A stretch of DNA of 64,000 nt from Streptomyces pinistramenti (GCF_020564935.1 NZ_JAJCXB010000024.1:39632-103631); one strand, 5' to 3'; shown: positions 37,692-46,600, numbered from the stretch's first letter. The notes: generated by a model not told the origin, from the sequence alone. Numbers and translations are program-made.

Positions 37692-38855
37692 TCATGCGGC
37701 CTCCTCGTCGAGGTCCGCGCCGGCCCCGATGTCCTGGGCCGCGTCAAGGCCGAAGGTGTGCGCCGGGCTCCAGTGCAGCACGACGTCTGCGCCGGGTATC
37801 AGCCGGCCGTCGCGCTCGATGTTCTGCTCGTAGACGGCGAGTTCGCCCAGGCCGGGCACGGTGACGACGTACTGGGTGGAGACGCCGATGAAGCCGGCGT
37901 CCTTGATGCGCGCGGGCAGCAGGTTGCGGCCGCCGGGGAGCGATCCGGCGTCGTCGGCGTGCGCCAGGGTCACCTTCTCGGGCCGCACGCCGGCCAGCAC
38001 CTTGCCGCCGGGACGGGCCGGGGCGCTGCACCGGCGGGCGGGCAGCCGCAGTGCGGCGTCGCCCGCCTTGAGCAGCAGCTCCTCGCCGTCCGCGGTGACG
38101 ACCTCGGCCTCGATGAGGTTGGAAGTGCCGAGGAAGTTGGCGACGAAGGTGGAGGCGGGGTTCTCGTAGAGGTCGGCGGGGGCGCCGAGCTGTTCGACCC
38201 GGCCGCCGTTCATCACGGCCACGGTGTCGGCCATCGTCATGGCTTCCTCCTGGTCGTGGGTGACGTGCACGAAGGTGATGCCGACCTCGGTCTGGATGCG
38301 CTTGAGCTCCAGCTGCATCTGGCGGCGCAGTTTGAGGTCGAGGGCGCCCAACGGCTCGTCGAGCAGCAGGACTTCGGGCTTGTTGATCAGCGCGCGGGCG
38401 ACCGCGACGCGCTGCTGCTGGCCGCCGGAGAGCTGCTGCGGCCTGCGGCGTGCCATGGGTCCGAGCTGGACGAGGTCGAGCATCTCCTCGACCGGCTTCT
38501 TGACGGACTTGATGCCGCGGCGGCGCAGCCCGAAGGCGACGTTCTCGTGGATGTCCAGGTGCGGGAAGAGCGCGTAGTTCTGGAAGACGGTGTTGACCTG
38601 GCGCTTGTAGGGCGGCAGGGCGGTGACATCCTGGCCGGACAGCGCGACGGTCCCGGTGGTCGGGTCCTCAAGGCCCGCGATCATGCGCAGGGTGGTGGTC
38701 TTGCCGCAGCCCGACGCGCCCAGCAGGGCGAAGAAGGAGCCCGCGGGGACGGTGAGGTCGAGCGGGTGGACGGCGGTGAAGGAGCCGTAGGTCTTGCTGA
38801 TCCCCTCAAGGCGGACGTCGCCGCCGCTGCGGTGGGGGGGCGCGGTTCTGGTCAT
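37692..38855 (-). CDS. potA: Polyamine ABC transporter ATP-binding protein PotA
   Basis: This 387-residue ATPase has Walker A GASGCGKTTTLRMIAG (around 46), the signature QQLSGGQQQRVAVARAL, Walker B LLLDEPLGALD and the His switch HVTHDQEEAM. A TOBE-like C-terminal domain follows, with an ending rich in acidic residues. It energises the PotBC permease. A nested hairpin lies between potD and potA. Confidence 0.93.
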   Translation of the reverse strand: MTRTAPPHRSGGDVRLEGISKTYGSFTAVHPLDLTVPAGSFFALLGASGCGKTTTLRMIAGLEDPTTGTVALSGQDVTALPPYKRQVNTVFQNYALFPHLDIHENVAFGLRRRGIKSVKKPVEEMLDLVQLGPMARRRPQQLSGGQQQRVAVARALINKPEVLLLDEPLGALDLKLRRQMQLELKRIQTEVGITFVHVTHDQEEAMTMADTVAVMNGGRVEQLGAPADLYENPASTFVANFLGTSNLIEAEVVTADGEELLLKAGDAALRLPARRCSAPARPGGKVLAGVRPEKVTLAHADDAGSLPGGRNLLPARIKDAGFIGVSTQYVVTVPGLGELAVYEQNIERDGRLIPGADVVLHWSPAHTFGLDAAQDIGAGADLDEEAA

Positions 38856-38883
38856 GTCGTACGTCCCGTGTCTCGGAGGTCTG

Positions 38884-38937
38884 GGGCCTGTCGTGCGGGC
38901 CAGGTCGCGAGCCCGACCTGATCCGAACGACAGGCCC
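38884..38937 (-). terminator. Nested hairpin between potD and potA
   Basis: Outer arms GGGCCTGTCGT and ACGACAGGCCC enclose an inner perfect stem CAGGTCG with CGACCTG. The structure is leftward of potD and before potA. It may attenuate transcription so that the binding protein is made in excess over the rest of the importer. Confidence 0.55.
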
Positions 38938-38975
38938 TGAGAGCGGCGCGCCGGGACCTGAGCGGCCGGTGGTGC

Positions 38976-40223
38976 TCAGGAGCCGGTGAGGTCGGAGAAC
39001 TTCTGCGTGAACTCCTTGCTCTCCCTGGCGTTCAGCGCACGGAAGGAGTGGGACCTCGCGGCCATCTCCTTGCCGGGGAGGATCAGCGGGTTGTCCGCCA
39101 GGTCCTGGTCGATCCTGGCCAGCTCGTCGCGTACGCCGTCGACCGGGCAGGCGTAGTTGATGTACGCGGCGAGCCGGGCGGCCGCCTTCGGCTCGTAGTA
39201 GTAGTCGATGAGCCGCTCGGCGTTCCGCTTGTGGCGCGCCGTGTTCGGGATCATGAGGTTGTCGGTGGACGTCATGTAGCCGGCGGCGGGTACGGCGTAG
39301 GCGATGTCCGGGTTGTCGCGCTGGAGCTGGACGATGTCGCCGGCCCAGGCGACGCAGGCGGCGAGGTCGCCCTTGCTGAGGTCGTTGGTGTAGTCGTTGC
39401 CGGTGAAGCGGCGGATCTGGTGGGAGTCGACGCCCTTCTGGAGGCGGGCGATGGCCGCGTCGAAGTCGTCGGCGGTGACGTCCTCGGGCCGTTTGCCCAT
39501 GTCCAGCAGGGTCAGTCCGACGCTGTCGCGCATCTCGGAGAGGAAACCGACCCGGCCCTTGAGCGCGGGGTCGTCCAGCAGCTGGCCGACCGATTCGACC
39601 TTCCGGCCGCCGGTGGCCTTCTTGTTGTACGCGATGAGCGCGGGGATGCCCTGCCACGGGTAGGAGTGGACGCGGCCGGGATCCCAGGCGGGGTTGCGGT
39701 ACTGCGCGGCGAGGCGGGTGCGGGCGTGCGGGAGCTGGGAGGGGTCCAGTTTCCCGACCCAGCCGAGGGAGATCATCCGCGCGCACATCCAGTCGGTGAG
39801 CACGATCAGGTCGCGTCCGGTGTCCTGGCCGGCCGCGAGCTGCGCCTGGATCTTGCCGAAGAACTCGTCGTTGTCGTTGATGTCCTCGGTGTAGGTGACC
39901 GCGATGCCGGTGCGCCGGGTGAAGGTCTCCAGCGTCGGCCGGTGCTTGCCGTCGTCGCTGACGTCCATGTACTCGGTCCAGTTGGAGAAGGCGAGGCGCT
40001 TCTCCTCGGCCGAGTGGTCGGCGGTGCGGGCCGCTTCGGTGCGTCCTGCGGGCGGGATGCCGCACGCGGTCAGGGCGGCGGGGCCGACGGCGGCGGCTGC
40101 CGCGAGGGCGCTCGCGCGCAGCAGCGAGCGGCGGGTCATGGCCAGCCGTCCGCTCCTCACGCTGCGGCGTACGGCGGCGAGTTCGGGCGGCGAGAAGGGT
40201 TCGGGCTGCTCGTCGTGCTCCAT
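38976..40223 (-). CDS. potD: Polyamine ABC transporter substrate-binding lipoprotein PotD
   Basis: This 415-residue binding protein has a Tat-like signal (TRRSLLRASALAAAAAVGPAALTACG) with a lipobox Cys. The mature part has FSNWTEYMD, GIAVTYTEDINDNDEFFGKI and SDWMCARM-like TDWMCARMISLGW, features of PotD/PotF-type proteins. It is paired with PotABC directly downstream. Confidence 0.92.
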   Translation of the reverse strand: MEHDEQPEPFSPPELAAVRRSVRSGRLAMTRRSLLRASALAAAAAVGPAALTACGIPPAGRTEAARTADHSAEEKRLAFSNWTEYMDVSDDGKHRPTLETFTRRTGIAVTYTEDINDNDEFFGKIQAQLAAGQDTGRDLIVLTDWMCARMISLGWVGKLDPSQLPHARTRLAAQYRNPAWDPGRVHSYPWQGIPALIAYNKKATGGRKVESVGQLLDDPALKGRVGFLSEMRDSVGLTLLDMGKRPEDVTADDFDAAIARLQKGVDSHQIRRFTGNDYTNDLSKGDLAACVAWAGDIVQLQRDNPDIAYAVPAAGYMTSTDNLMIPNTARHKRNAERLIDYYYEPKAAARLAAYINYACPVDGVRDELARIDQDLADNPLILPGKEMAARSHSFRALNARESKEFTQKFSDLTGS

Positions 40224-40309
40224 GCGCGGTGCCCTTTCAGGGTGAGCCCGGCGCTCGGCCGGTGGTGACGGTGCCGCGCGGCGCCGGCCGCTGAGCGGAG
40301 GAGCCCGCG

Positions 40310-40343
40310 GGGCGGGGCGGGTGCCGGAACACCCCGCCCCGGC
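40310..40343 (-). terminator. Hairpin between the aldehyde dehydrogenase gene and potD
   Basis: GGGGCGGGG..GGGTG pairs with CACCCCGCCCCGG with a small bulge, just past the dehydrogenase stop. It may separate or attenuate potD expression. Confidence 0.45.
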
Positions 40344-40352
40344 CGGACCGGT

Positions 40353-41870
40353 CTAGGCGCGGTCCCCGAAGACCGTCCGGTGCCAGTCCTTCCTCGCGGT
40401 CCCGGTGATGTCGTACATCACGTGCTTGACCTGCGTGTACTCCTCGAAGGAGTAGGCGGACATGTCCTTGCCGTAGCCGGACGCCTTGGCGCCGCCGTGC
40501 GGCATCTCGCTGATGATCGGGATGTGGTCGTTGACCCAGACGCAGCCGGCCTTGATCTCGCGGGTGGCGCGGCCGGTGCGGTAGACGTCGCGGCTCCAGG
40601 CGGAGGCGGCGAGCCCGTAGAGGGTGTCGTTGGCGAGCGCGATGCCCTCGTCGTCGCTGTCGAAGGGCAGCACGGCCAGGACCGGGCCGAAGATTTCGGC
40701 CTGCACGATCTCGCTGTCCTGGGCTGCGCCGGCGATGAGCGTGGGCCGGTAGTAGGCACCCTTGGCCAGGTCGCCCTGCGGGGCCTCGCCACCGGTGACG
40801 ACCCTCGCGTAGCCGCGGGCCCGCTCGACGAATCCGGCGACGCGGTCGCGCTGGGTGTGCGAGATCAGCGGTCCCAGATCCGTCGACGGGTCGAAGGGGT
40901 CGCCGAGCCGTACGGTCGCCATCAGGTCGGCGACGCCGGCGACGAACGCGTCGTGGAGGGGGCGCTGGACGTAGGCGCGGGTGGCGGCGGTGCAGTCCTG
41001 GCCGGAGTTGATGAGCGCGCCGGCCACCGCGCCGTGCACGGCGGCTTCCAGGTCGGCGTCGTCGAAGACCACGAACGGGGCCTTGCCGCCCAGTTCGAGG
41101 TGCAGGCGCTTGACGGTGCCGGTGGCGATCTCCGCGACGCGCTTGCCCACGCCGGTCGATCCGGTGAAGGACGTCATCGCGACACCGGGGTGGCCGACGA
41201 GGTGTTCACCGGCGTCCCGGCCCGCGCCCGAGACGATGTTGAGCACGCCGTCGGGCAGTCCGGCACGGGTCGCGGCCTGCGCGAACATCAGCGAGGTGAG
41301 CGGGGTGATCTCGGCGGGCTTCAGGACGACGGTGTTGCCCGCGGCGATGGCCGGCAGCACCTTCCACGCGGCCATCTGGAGCGGGTAGTTCCAGGGCGCG
41401 ATGGAGCCGACGACACCGATCGGCTCGCGGCGGACGGCGGAGGTGTGGTCCGGGCTGTACTCGCCGGCCGCCTTGCCTTCCAGGTGGCGGGCGGCGCCGG
41501 CGAAGAAGGCGGCGTTGTCGACCGAACCCGGTACGTCGAACTCCTTGCTGAGCTTGAGCGGTTTTCCGCAGTTGAGCGATTCGGCGAAGGCCAGTTCACC
41601 GGCGTCTTCGGCGAGGACGGCGGCGAAGCGGTGCAGCGTGTCGGAGCGCTCTCCCGGGGTCGCGCCGGCCCACTCGGGAAAGGCCCGCCCGGCGGCCTCG
41701 ACCGCCGCGTCCACCTCGGCGGGACCGGCCAGTTCGTAGCGGTACACCTCGTCACCGGTCGCCGGATCCACCACGGCCTGGGTGCGGCCCGACGTACCAC
41801 CGCGCAGCCGCCCAGCAAGGAATTGCGCGCCCTCGGCATATCGCTCGGTCACATCGAAACGCTGTTCCAT
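40353..41870 (-). CDS. Aldehyde dehydrogenase, candidate gamma-aminobutyraldehyde dehydrogenase
   Basis: This 505-residue enzyme has the Glu in HLELGGKAPFVVF and the catalytic Cys in NSGQDCTAATRAYV, as well as FTGSTGVGKRV. Its place just before potD and its close similarity to a second dehydrogenase at 45-46.5 kb suggest oxidation of 4-aminobutyraldehyde to GABA. The ATG at 41870 is preceded by GGAGAGC. The upstream non-coding region has candidate palindromes. Confidence 0.88.
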   Translation of the reverse strand: MEQRFDVTERYAEGAQFLAGRLRGGTSGRTQAVVDPATGDEVYRYELAGPAEVDAAVEAAGRAFPEWAGATPGERSDTLHRFAAVLAEDAGELAFAESLNCGKPLKLSKEFDVPGSVDNAAFFAGAARHLEGKAAGEYSPDHTSAVRREPIGVVGSIAPWNYPLQMAAWKVLPAIAAGNTVVLKPAEITPLTSLMFAQAATRAGLPDGVLNIVSGAGRDAGEHLVGHPGVAMTSFTGSTGVGKRVAEIATGTVKRLHLELGGKAPFVVFDDADLEAAVHGAVAGALINSGQDCTAATRAYVQRPLHDAFVAGVADLMATVRLGDPFDPSTDLGPLISHTQRDRVAGFVERARGYARVVTGGEAPQGDLAKGAYYRPTLIAGAAQDSEIVQAEIFGPVLAVLPFDSDDEGIALANDTLYGLAASAWSRDVYRTGRATREIKAGCVWVNDHIPIISEMPHGGAKASGYGKDMSAYSFEEYTQVKHVMYDITGTARKDWHRTVFGDRA

Positions 41871-41967
41871 GGTGCTCTCCTCCGCCTGGCTCGGGTCCGC
41901 TCCGCGGAAGGGCCGGGCGTAGCTATTTCTGGAATTGATGGCCGATCTTGGCAGAGCAGTAGGGGTC

Positions 41968-41988
41968 CAACAAGGGATTCCGTTGTTG
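41968..41988. promoter_or_regulatory. Inverted repeat upstream of the aldehyde dehydrogenase gene
   Basis: CAACAA and TTGTTG flank nine bases in an AT-rich patch about 100 bp before the dehydrogenase start. It is a candidate operator overlapping the promoter. Confidence 0.4.
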
Positions 41989-42043
41989 CCTTTTGGTTAC
42001 GCGACGGATTCTGCGATTTCCGTAGACCGGCCTCCCGACAGGT

Positions 42044-42061
42044 TGTCAGTGCCCGCTGACA
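42044..42061. promoter_or_regulatory. Second palindrome in the same intergenic region
   Basis: TGTCAGtgcccgCTGACA is a perfect 6-bp inverted repeat close to the start of the NADAR remnant. It could have served either divergent gene. Confidence 0.35.
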
Positions 42062-42104
42062 GAATCCCGGCATGATGCACAACACCACGGGGATCTCGCA
42101 CCAG

Positions 42105-42422
42105 CGCCGCCGGCGGGCCGCGCTCGGTGCCGGAACTGCTCGCCGCCGAGGCCGCTGGCGAGCGCGTCGCGTACGTCCGCTTCTGGGGCCGTTCCCCGCG
42201 CGGGGGCGGCGCCTTGGGCCCGAGCTGCTTCAGCCGGTGATGATGGCGGCCAAGGCCCGGCTGTTCGGGGACGAGGAGGCGGAGCGGCGCGCCATAGCTG
42301 CCGGCCACCCCCGGCAGGCGAAGGCCGCCGGACCTACGGTGCGCGGCTTCGACGACGCCGTCCGGCAGGAGCACCGCTTCGGTCTCGTGGTCCCTCATGG
42401 AAGCCCACGGGCGGCCGGCTGA
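42105..42422 (+). pseudogene. Broken NADAR (YbiA/DUF1768) gene remnant
   Basis: One frame reads VPELLAAEAAGERVAYVRFWGR and then GPSCFSR before a stop at 42238-42240; these match the N-terminal NADAR sequence ending in the usual GPSCxSQ. In another frame, from 42240, the text continues MMAAKARLFGDEEAERRAIA and then TVRGFDDAVRQEHRFGLVV, matching the central NADAR region. The intervening WWP...TAEH stretch of about 17 residues is missing and the reading frame is broken there. The C-terminal third is replaced by unrelated residues up to TGA at 42422. This looks like an inactivated gene after an internal deletion and further decay. Confidence 0.7.
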
Positions 42423-42607
42423 CGGCGGCGCGGACCGGCCGCCGCGCCCCTGCGGCCGACGCCCGCTCCCGGCCCGACGGCGCCGCAACCGGCCACGCTC
42501 CCCCGCGGTACCGCCCTCGCCGGACCGGCCCCTCGTCCGCGTCCGGGCGCCGCATACGATGACCGGGCGTCTGCGCGCTCCCCACCCTCATTGACCAGGA
42601 GGAACCG

Positions 42608-43630
42608 TTGTCCGATCTCGACGCCTTCATCGCGGGCCTGCCCAAGGCGGAGCTGCATGTCCACCACGTCGGATCGGCCTCGCCGCGGATCGTCGCGGAG
42701 CTGGCCGCCCGGCACCCGGACTCCCCCGTCCCCACCGACCCCGAGGCGCTCGCCGACTTCTTCACCTTCCGCGATTTCGCGCACTTCATCGAGGTCTATC
42801 TCTCCGTCGTGGACCTCGTACGGAACGCCGAGGACGTGCGCCTGCTGACGTACGAGGTCGCCAGGGACATGGCGCGGCAGAACGTCCGGTACGCCGAGCT
42901 GACCCTCACCCCCTTCAGCTCGACCAAGCGCGGCATCCCGGACGCCGCGTACGTCGAGGCCATCGAGGACGCGCGCAAGTCCGCGGAGTCCGAGCTGGGT
43001 GTAACGCTGCGCTGGTGCTTCGACATCCCCGGCGAGGCCGGTCTTGAGGCCGCCGAGGAAACCGCGCGCATCGCCTGCGACCTACAGCCGGAGGGCCTGG
43101 TGTCGTTCGGGCTCGGCGGCCCCGAAATCGGCGTACCGCGCCCGCAGTTCAGGCCGTACTTCGACCGCGCCATCGCGGCCGGCCTGCGCTCCGTGCCGCA
43201 CGCGGGCGAGACGACGGGCCCGGGGACCATCTGGGACGCCCTGACCGAGCTGCGCGCCGACCGCATCGGCCACGGCACCAGCGCCCCCCAGGACCCGGCG
43301 CTGCTGGCCCATCTCGCCGAGCGGCGGATCCCGCTGGAGGTCTGCCCGACCTCCAACATCGCGACCCGCGCGGTCCGCACCCTGGAGGAGCACCCGGTCC
43401 GGCAGATGGTCGACGCCGGGGTGCTGGTCACGATCAACAGCGACGACCCGCCGATGTTCGGCACGGACCTGAACACCGAATACGCCATCGCTGCCCGCCT
43501 GCTGGAGCTGGATGCCGCAGGGGTGACGGCGCTGGCCAGGAACGCCGTCGACGCCTCGTTCATGGACGCACCGGCCAAGGCCCGGCTGACCCGCGAGATC
43601 GACACCTACGCGGCCACCTGGCAGGCGTGA
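42608..43630 (+). CDS. Adenosine deaminase-family protein
   Basis: This 340-residue metal-dependent amidohydrolase has a metal-binding HxH in KAELHVHHVGS, the later His in SVPHAGETTG, the HGTS segment and SDDPPMFGTDL near the C-terminus. It fits the adenosine deaminase family; the true substrate could be adenosine, adenine or a related nucleoside. The start is TTG at 42608, five bases after AGGAGGAA. Purine salvage is the simplest role. No purine genes are adjacent. Confidence 0.88.
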   Translation: MSDLDAFIAGLPKAELHVHHVGSASPRIVAELAARHPDSPVPTDPEALADFFTFRDFAHFIEVYLSVVDLVRNAEDVRLLTYEVARDMARQNVRYAELTLTPFSSTKRGIPDAAYVEAIEDARKSAESELGVTLRWCFDIPGEAGLEAAEETARIACDLQPEGLVSFGLGGPEIGVPRPQFRPYFDRAIAAGLRSVPHAGETTGPGTIWDALTELRADRIGHGTSAPQDPALLAHLAERRIPLEVCPTSNIATRAVRTLEEHPVRQMVDAGVLVTINSDDPPMFGTDLNTEYAIAARLLELDAAGVTALARNAVDASFMDAPAKARLTREIDTYAATWQA

Positions 43631-43671
43631 CGGCAGCGGGAGCATGAACGGCGGCCCCAGCGCAGGCAGTT

Positions 43672-43705
43672 GGCGCCGGCCGCCGGGGATCCGACGCCCG
43701 GCGCC
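43672..43705. terminator. Hairpin between convergent genes
   Basis: GGCGCCGG and CCGGCGCC are separated by 18 bases in the gap between the deaminase and the leftward binding-protein gene. Possible bidirectional terminator. Confidence 0.4.
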
Positions 43706-43713
43706 CAGCACGT

Positions 43714-44895
43714 TCACAGCCCGACGATGCCGTTCCACTCCTTCGCGAGCGCGGGGCGCTCCTTGGACGTGATGTCCCGGGCGATGGCCAGCCGCTTGCG
43801 CATCGCCGCGTCGGGGAAGACCAGCGGGTCTTCGGCGAGGGCGGCGCGTTCCTTGTCCTTGGACGAGGCCAGGACGTCGCGGGCGGCGGGGACGGGGCAG
43901 ACGTAGTTGACCCAGGCGGCGAGGTCGGCGGCGACCTCGGGCCGGTAGTAGTGGTCGATGAGTTTCTCGGCGTTGCTCTTGTGGTCCGCGAGGTTGGGGA
44001 TCATCAGGCTCTCCGCCCACAGTTCGGCGCCCTCCTCGGGCACCACGAACGCGATGTCGGGGTTGTCGGCCCGGAGTTGGATGACGTCGCCGGAGTATGC
44101 CTGGGCGGCGAGCACGTCGCCGGAGTCCAGGTCCTTGATGTAGTCGTTGCCGGTGAAGCGGCGGATGTGACCGCGGTCGACGAGCCGTCGTATCCGGTCG
44201 GCCATCCGGTGGAAGTCGTCGGCCGTCCAGCGGGTGATGTCGACGCCCTCGCCCTGGAGCAGCATCGCGAAGGATTCGTCGAGCCCGGACAGCAGGGTGA
44301 CCCGGCCGCGCAGATCGTCCTTCCACAGGTCGGACGTGTGCCGGATCTCCCGGCCGAGTTTCCTGCGGTTGTAGGCGATGCCGGTGATGCCGGACTGCCA
44401 GGGCACGGAGTGCTTGCGGCCGGGGTCGAACGGCGGGGAGGCGAGCTGCGGATCGAGGTACTTCGCGACGTGCGGCTGGGCCGCCCGGTCCATCTCCTGC
44501 ACCCAGCCGAGCCGGACGTAGCGGGCGCACATCCAGTCGCTGATGACGATCAGGTCGCGGCCGGTGGGCTGGTGGTTCATCAGGGCGGGGCTGATCTTCC
44601 CGAAGAACTCGTCGTTGTCGTTGATCTCCTCGGTGTACGTCACGGAGATGCCGGTGCGGCGCTGGAACGCGTCCAGGGTGGGCCTGCGCTGCTTGTCGTG
44701 GTCGTCGACGTCGATGTAGAGCGGCCAGTTGGCGAAGACGAGCCGGTGGTCGCGCGCCGAGCGGTCGGGACTCGTGCGGTCCGCCGCCTCGACGTACGCG
44801 GGCGGTACCCCGCATCCGGCCGCGGCGGCCAGCGCCCCGGTCACGCCGATGGTGCCCATACCCCGAAGCAGCGAACGCCGCGAAAGATCAGCCAT
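43714..44895 (-). CDS. Second polyamine-type (PotD-like) substrate-binding lipoprotein
   Basis: The product is 393 residues from ATG 44895 (a GTG at 44910 adds five). It has a Tat-like signal SRRSLLRGMGTIGVTGALAAAAGCG. The mature portion has FANWPLYIDVDDHD, TYTEEINDNDEFFGKI and VISDWMCARYVRLGW, clearly paralogous to the PotD at 39-40.2 kb. No ABC ATPase or permease accompanies it, so it may share PotABC. It follows the second aldehyde dehydrogenase gene, separated by a hairpin. Confidence 0.88.
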   Translation of the reverse strand: MADLSRRSLLRGMGTIGVTGALAAAAGCGVPPAYVEAADRTSPDRSARDHRLVFANWPLYIDVDDHDKQRRPTLDAFQRRTGISVTYTEEINDNDEFFGKISPALMNHQPTGRDLIVISDWMCARYVRLGWVQEMDRAAQPHVAKYLDPQLASPPFDPGRKHSVPWQSGITGIAYNRRKLGREIRHTSDLWKDDLRGRVTLLSGLDESFAMLLQGEGVDITRWTADDFHRMADRIRRLVDRGHIRRFTGNDYIKDLDSGDVLAAQAYSGDVIQLRADNPDIAFVVPEEGAELWAESLMIPNLADHKSNAEKLIDHYYRPEVAADLAAWVNYVCPVPAARDVLASSKDKERAALAEDPLVFPDAAMRKRLAIARDITSKERPALAKEWNGIVGL

Positions 44896-44914
44896 GGCGT
44901 GCACTCTCACGCGC

Positions 44915-44967
44915 CGCGGGCGGAGGCGGCAAGAGACAGAGCGTCCACTGCCGGGCCTCCGCCCGCG
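44915..44967 (-). terminator. Hairpin between the second aldehyde dehydrogenase and binding-protein genes
   Basis: Perfect 13-bp arms CGCGGGCGGAGGC and GCCTCCGCCCGCG surround a 27-base loop. It could attenuate the binding-protein gene. Confidence 0.5.
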
Positions 44968-45013
44968 ACGGTGTGTCGAGCGGCCGGTGCCGCGCGACGG
45001 TGGTTCGGCCGGG

Positions 45014-46468
45014 TCAGCCGCCCAGCGAGGTCATCACGTGCTTGATGCGGGTGTAGTCGTCGAAGCCGTAGGACGAAAGGTCCTTGCCGTAACCGGACTT
45101 CTTGAATCCGCCGTGCGGCATCTCGGCGACCAGCGGGATGTGGGTGTTGATCCACACGCAGCCGAAGTCGAGGCTCTTGGACATCCGCATGGCGCGGGCG
45201 TGGTCCTTGGTCCACACCGATGAGGCCAGGGCGTACTCGACGCCGTTGGCCCACTCCAGCGCCTGCTCCTCGTCCCGGAACGACTGGACGGTGATGACGG
45301 GACCGAAGACCTCGTGCTGGATGATCTCGTCATCCTGCTGGAGGCCGGACACGACGGTCGGGGCGAAGAAGTAGCCCTTCTCGCCGACCTGTTCGCCGCC
45401 CGCCTCGATCTTGGCGTGCGCGGGCAGCCGCTCGATGAAGCCCTTGACCTGCTTGAGCTGGTGGGCATTGTTCAGCGGGCCGTAGAGCACGTCCTCGTCG
45501 TCGACCGCGCCGGTCTTCGTCTCCGATGCGGCCTTGGCGAGCGCGGCCACGAACTCGTCGTGGATGGACTCCTGGACGAGCACGCGGGTGGCGGCCGTAC
45601 AGTCCTGGCCCGCGTTGAAGTAGCCGGCGACCGCGATGTCCTCGACGGCCTTGGCGATGTCGGTGTCCTCGAAGACCACGACCGGCGCCTTGCCGCCCAG
45701 CTCCAGGTGGACCCGCTTGAGGTCCTTGGAAGCGGACTCGGCGACCTGCATACCGGCCCGCACCGAGCCGGTGATCGATGCCATCGCGGGGACCTCGTGC
45801 TCGACCATCAGCCGGCCGGTCTCGCGGTCACCGCAGACGACGTTGAACACGCCCCGGGAGTGGCCGAGTTCGTCCAGCACACCGCCGATGATCTCGCCGA
45901 TCAGGACCGTCGACGCCGGGGTGGTGTCGGAGGGCTTGATGACGACGGTGTTGCCCGCGGCGAGCGCCGGGGCGAACTTCCACACGGCCATCATCATCGG
46001 GTAGTTCCACGGCGCGACCTGGGCGCAGACACCGATCGGCTCGCGGCGGATGATCGAGGTGAAGCCGTCCATGTACTCGCCGGCCGAGCGGCCCTCCAGC
46101 ATCCGGGCGGCACCCGCGAAGAAGCGGATCTGGTCCACCATCGGCGGGATTTCCTCGGAGCGTACGAGCGCGAGGGGCTTGCCGCAGTTCTCGGACTCGG
46201 CGGCGATCAGCTCGTCGGCGCGCTCCTCGAAGCGGTCGGCGATCTTGAGCAGGACCTTCTGGCGCTCGGCCGGGATCAGGTCGCGCCAGGCGGGGAAGGC
46301 GGCCTCGGCGGCAGCCATGGCCGCGTCCACATCGGCGGCCGCCGACAGCGGGGCGGTGGCGTACGGCTCTCCCGTGGCCGGATTGACCACCTCCGTGGTC
46401 CGCCCGTCGGCGGCGTCCCGGAACTCCCCGTCGATGTAGTTGCGCAGACGACGCAGTGCGGTGGTCAC
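45014..46468 (-). CDS. Gamma-aminobutyraldehyde dehydrogenase-like aldehyde dehydrogenase
   Basis: This 484-residue enzyme has HLELGGKAPVVVF with the general base and NAGQDCTAATRVLV with the nucleophile Cys, plus WKFAPALAAGNTVVIKPSDTTP. It resembles the PatD group. It is divergent from an Lrp-type regulator that precedes a putrescine-type aminotransferase, which would supply 4-aminobutyraldehyde. The start ATG at 46468 has AGGGGGCG upstream. Confidence 0.9.
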   Translation of the reverse strand: MTTALRRLRNYIDGEFRDAADGRTTEVVNPATGEPYATAPLSAAADVDAAMAAAEAAFPAWRDLIPAERQKVLLKIADRFEERADELIAAESENCGKPLALVRSEEIPPMVDQIRFFAGAARMLEGRSAGEYMDGFTSIIRREPIGVCAQVAPWNYPMMMAVWKFAPALAAGNTVVIKPSDTTPASTVLIGEIIGGVLDELGHSRGVFNVVCGDRETGRLMVEHEVPAMASITGSVRAGMQVAESASKDLKRVHLELGGKAPVVVFEDTDIAKAVEDIAVAGYFNAGQDCTAATRVLVQESIHDEFVAALAKAASETKTGAVDDEDVLYGPLNNAHQLKQVKGFIERLPAHAKIEAGGEQVGEKGYFFAPTVVSGLQQDDEIIQHEVFGPVITVQSFRDEEQALEWANGVEYALASSVWTKDHARAMRMSKSLDFGCVWINTHIPLVAEMPHGGFKKSGYGKDLSSYGFDDYTRIKHVMTSLGG

Positions 46469-46560
46469 TGGGCGCCCCCTTCAATCAGATGTCCGGTGGT
46501 TGAGACACCCACCCTAGCCATGAAGTCAACGCTTTCGACATACCCGCCATGCTCGAACAA

Positions 46561-46600
46561 CGAAATCAGTGAAGTTTCGATCCATACACAACTGATTTCA
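46561..46600. promoter_or_regulatory. Inverted repeats in the Lrp/dehydrogenase divergent promoter
   Basis: GAAATCAGT at 46562 and ACTGATTTC at 46591 are perfect inverted arms, and CGAAA with TTTCG forms a smaller internal palindrome at 46561-46579. The region is markedly AT-rich. An autoregulatory operator for the adjacent Lrp/AsnC protein is likely. Confidence 0.55.
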
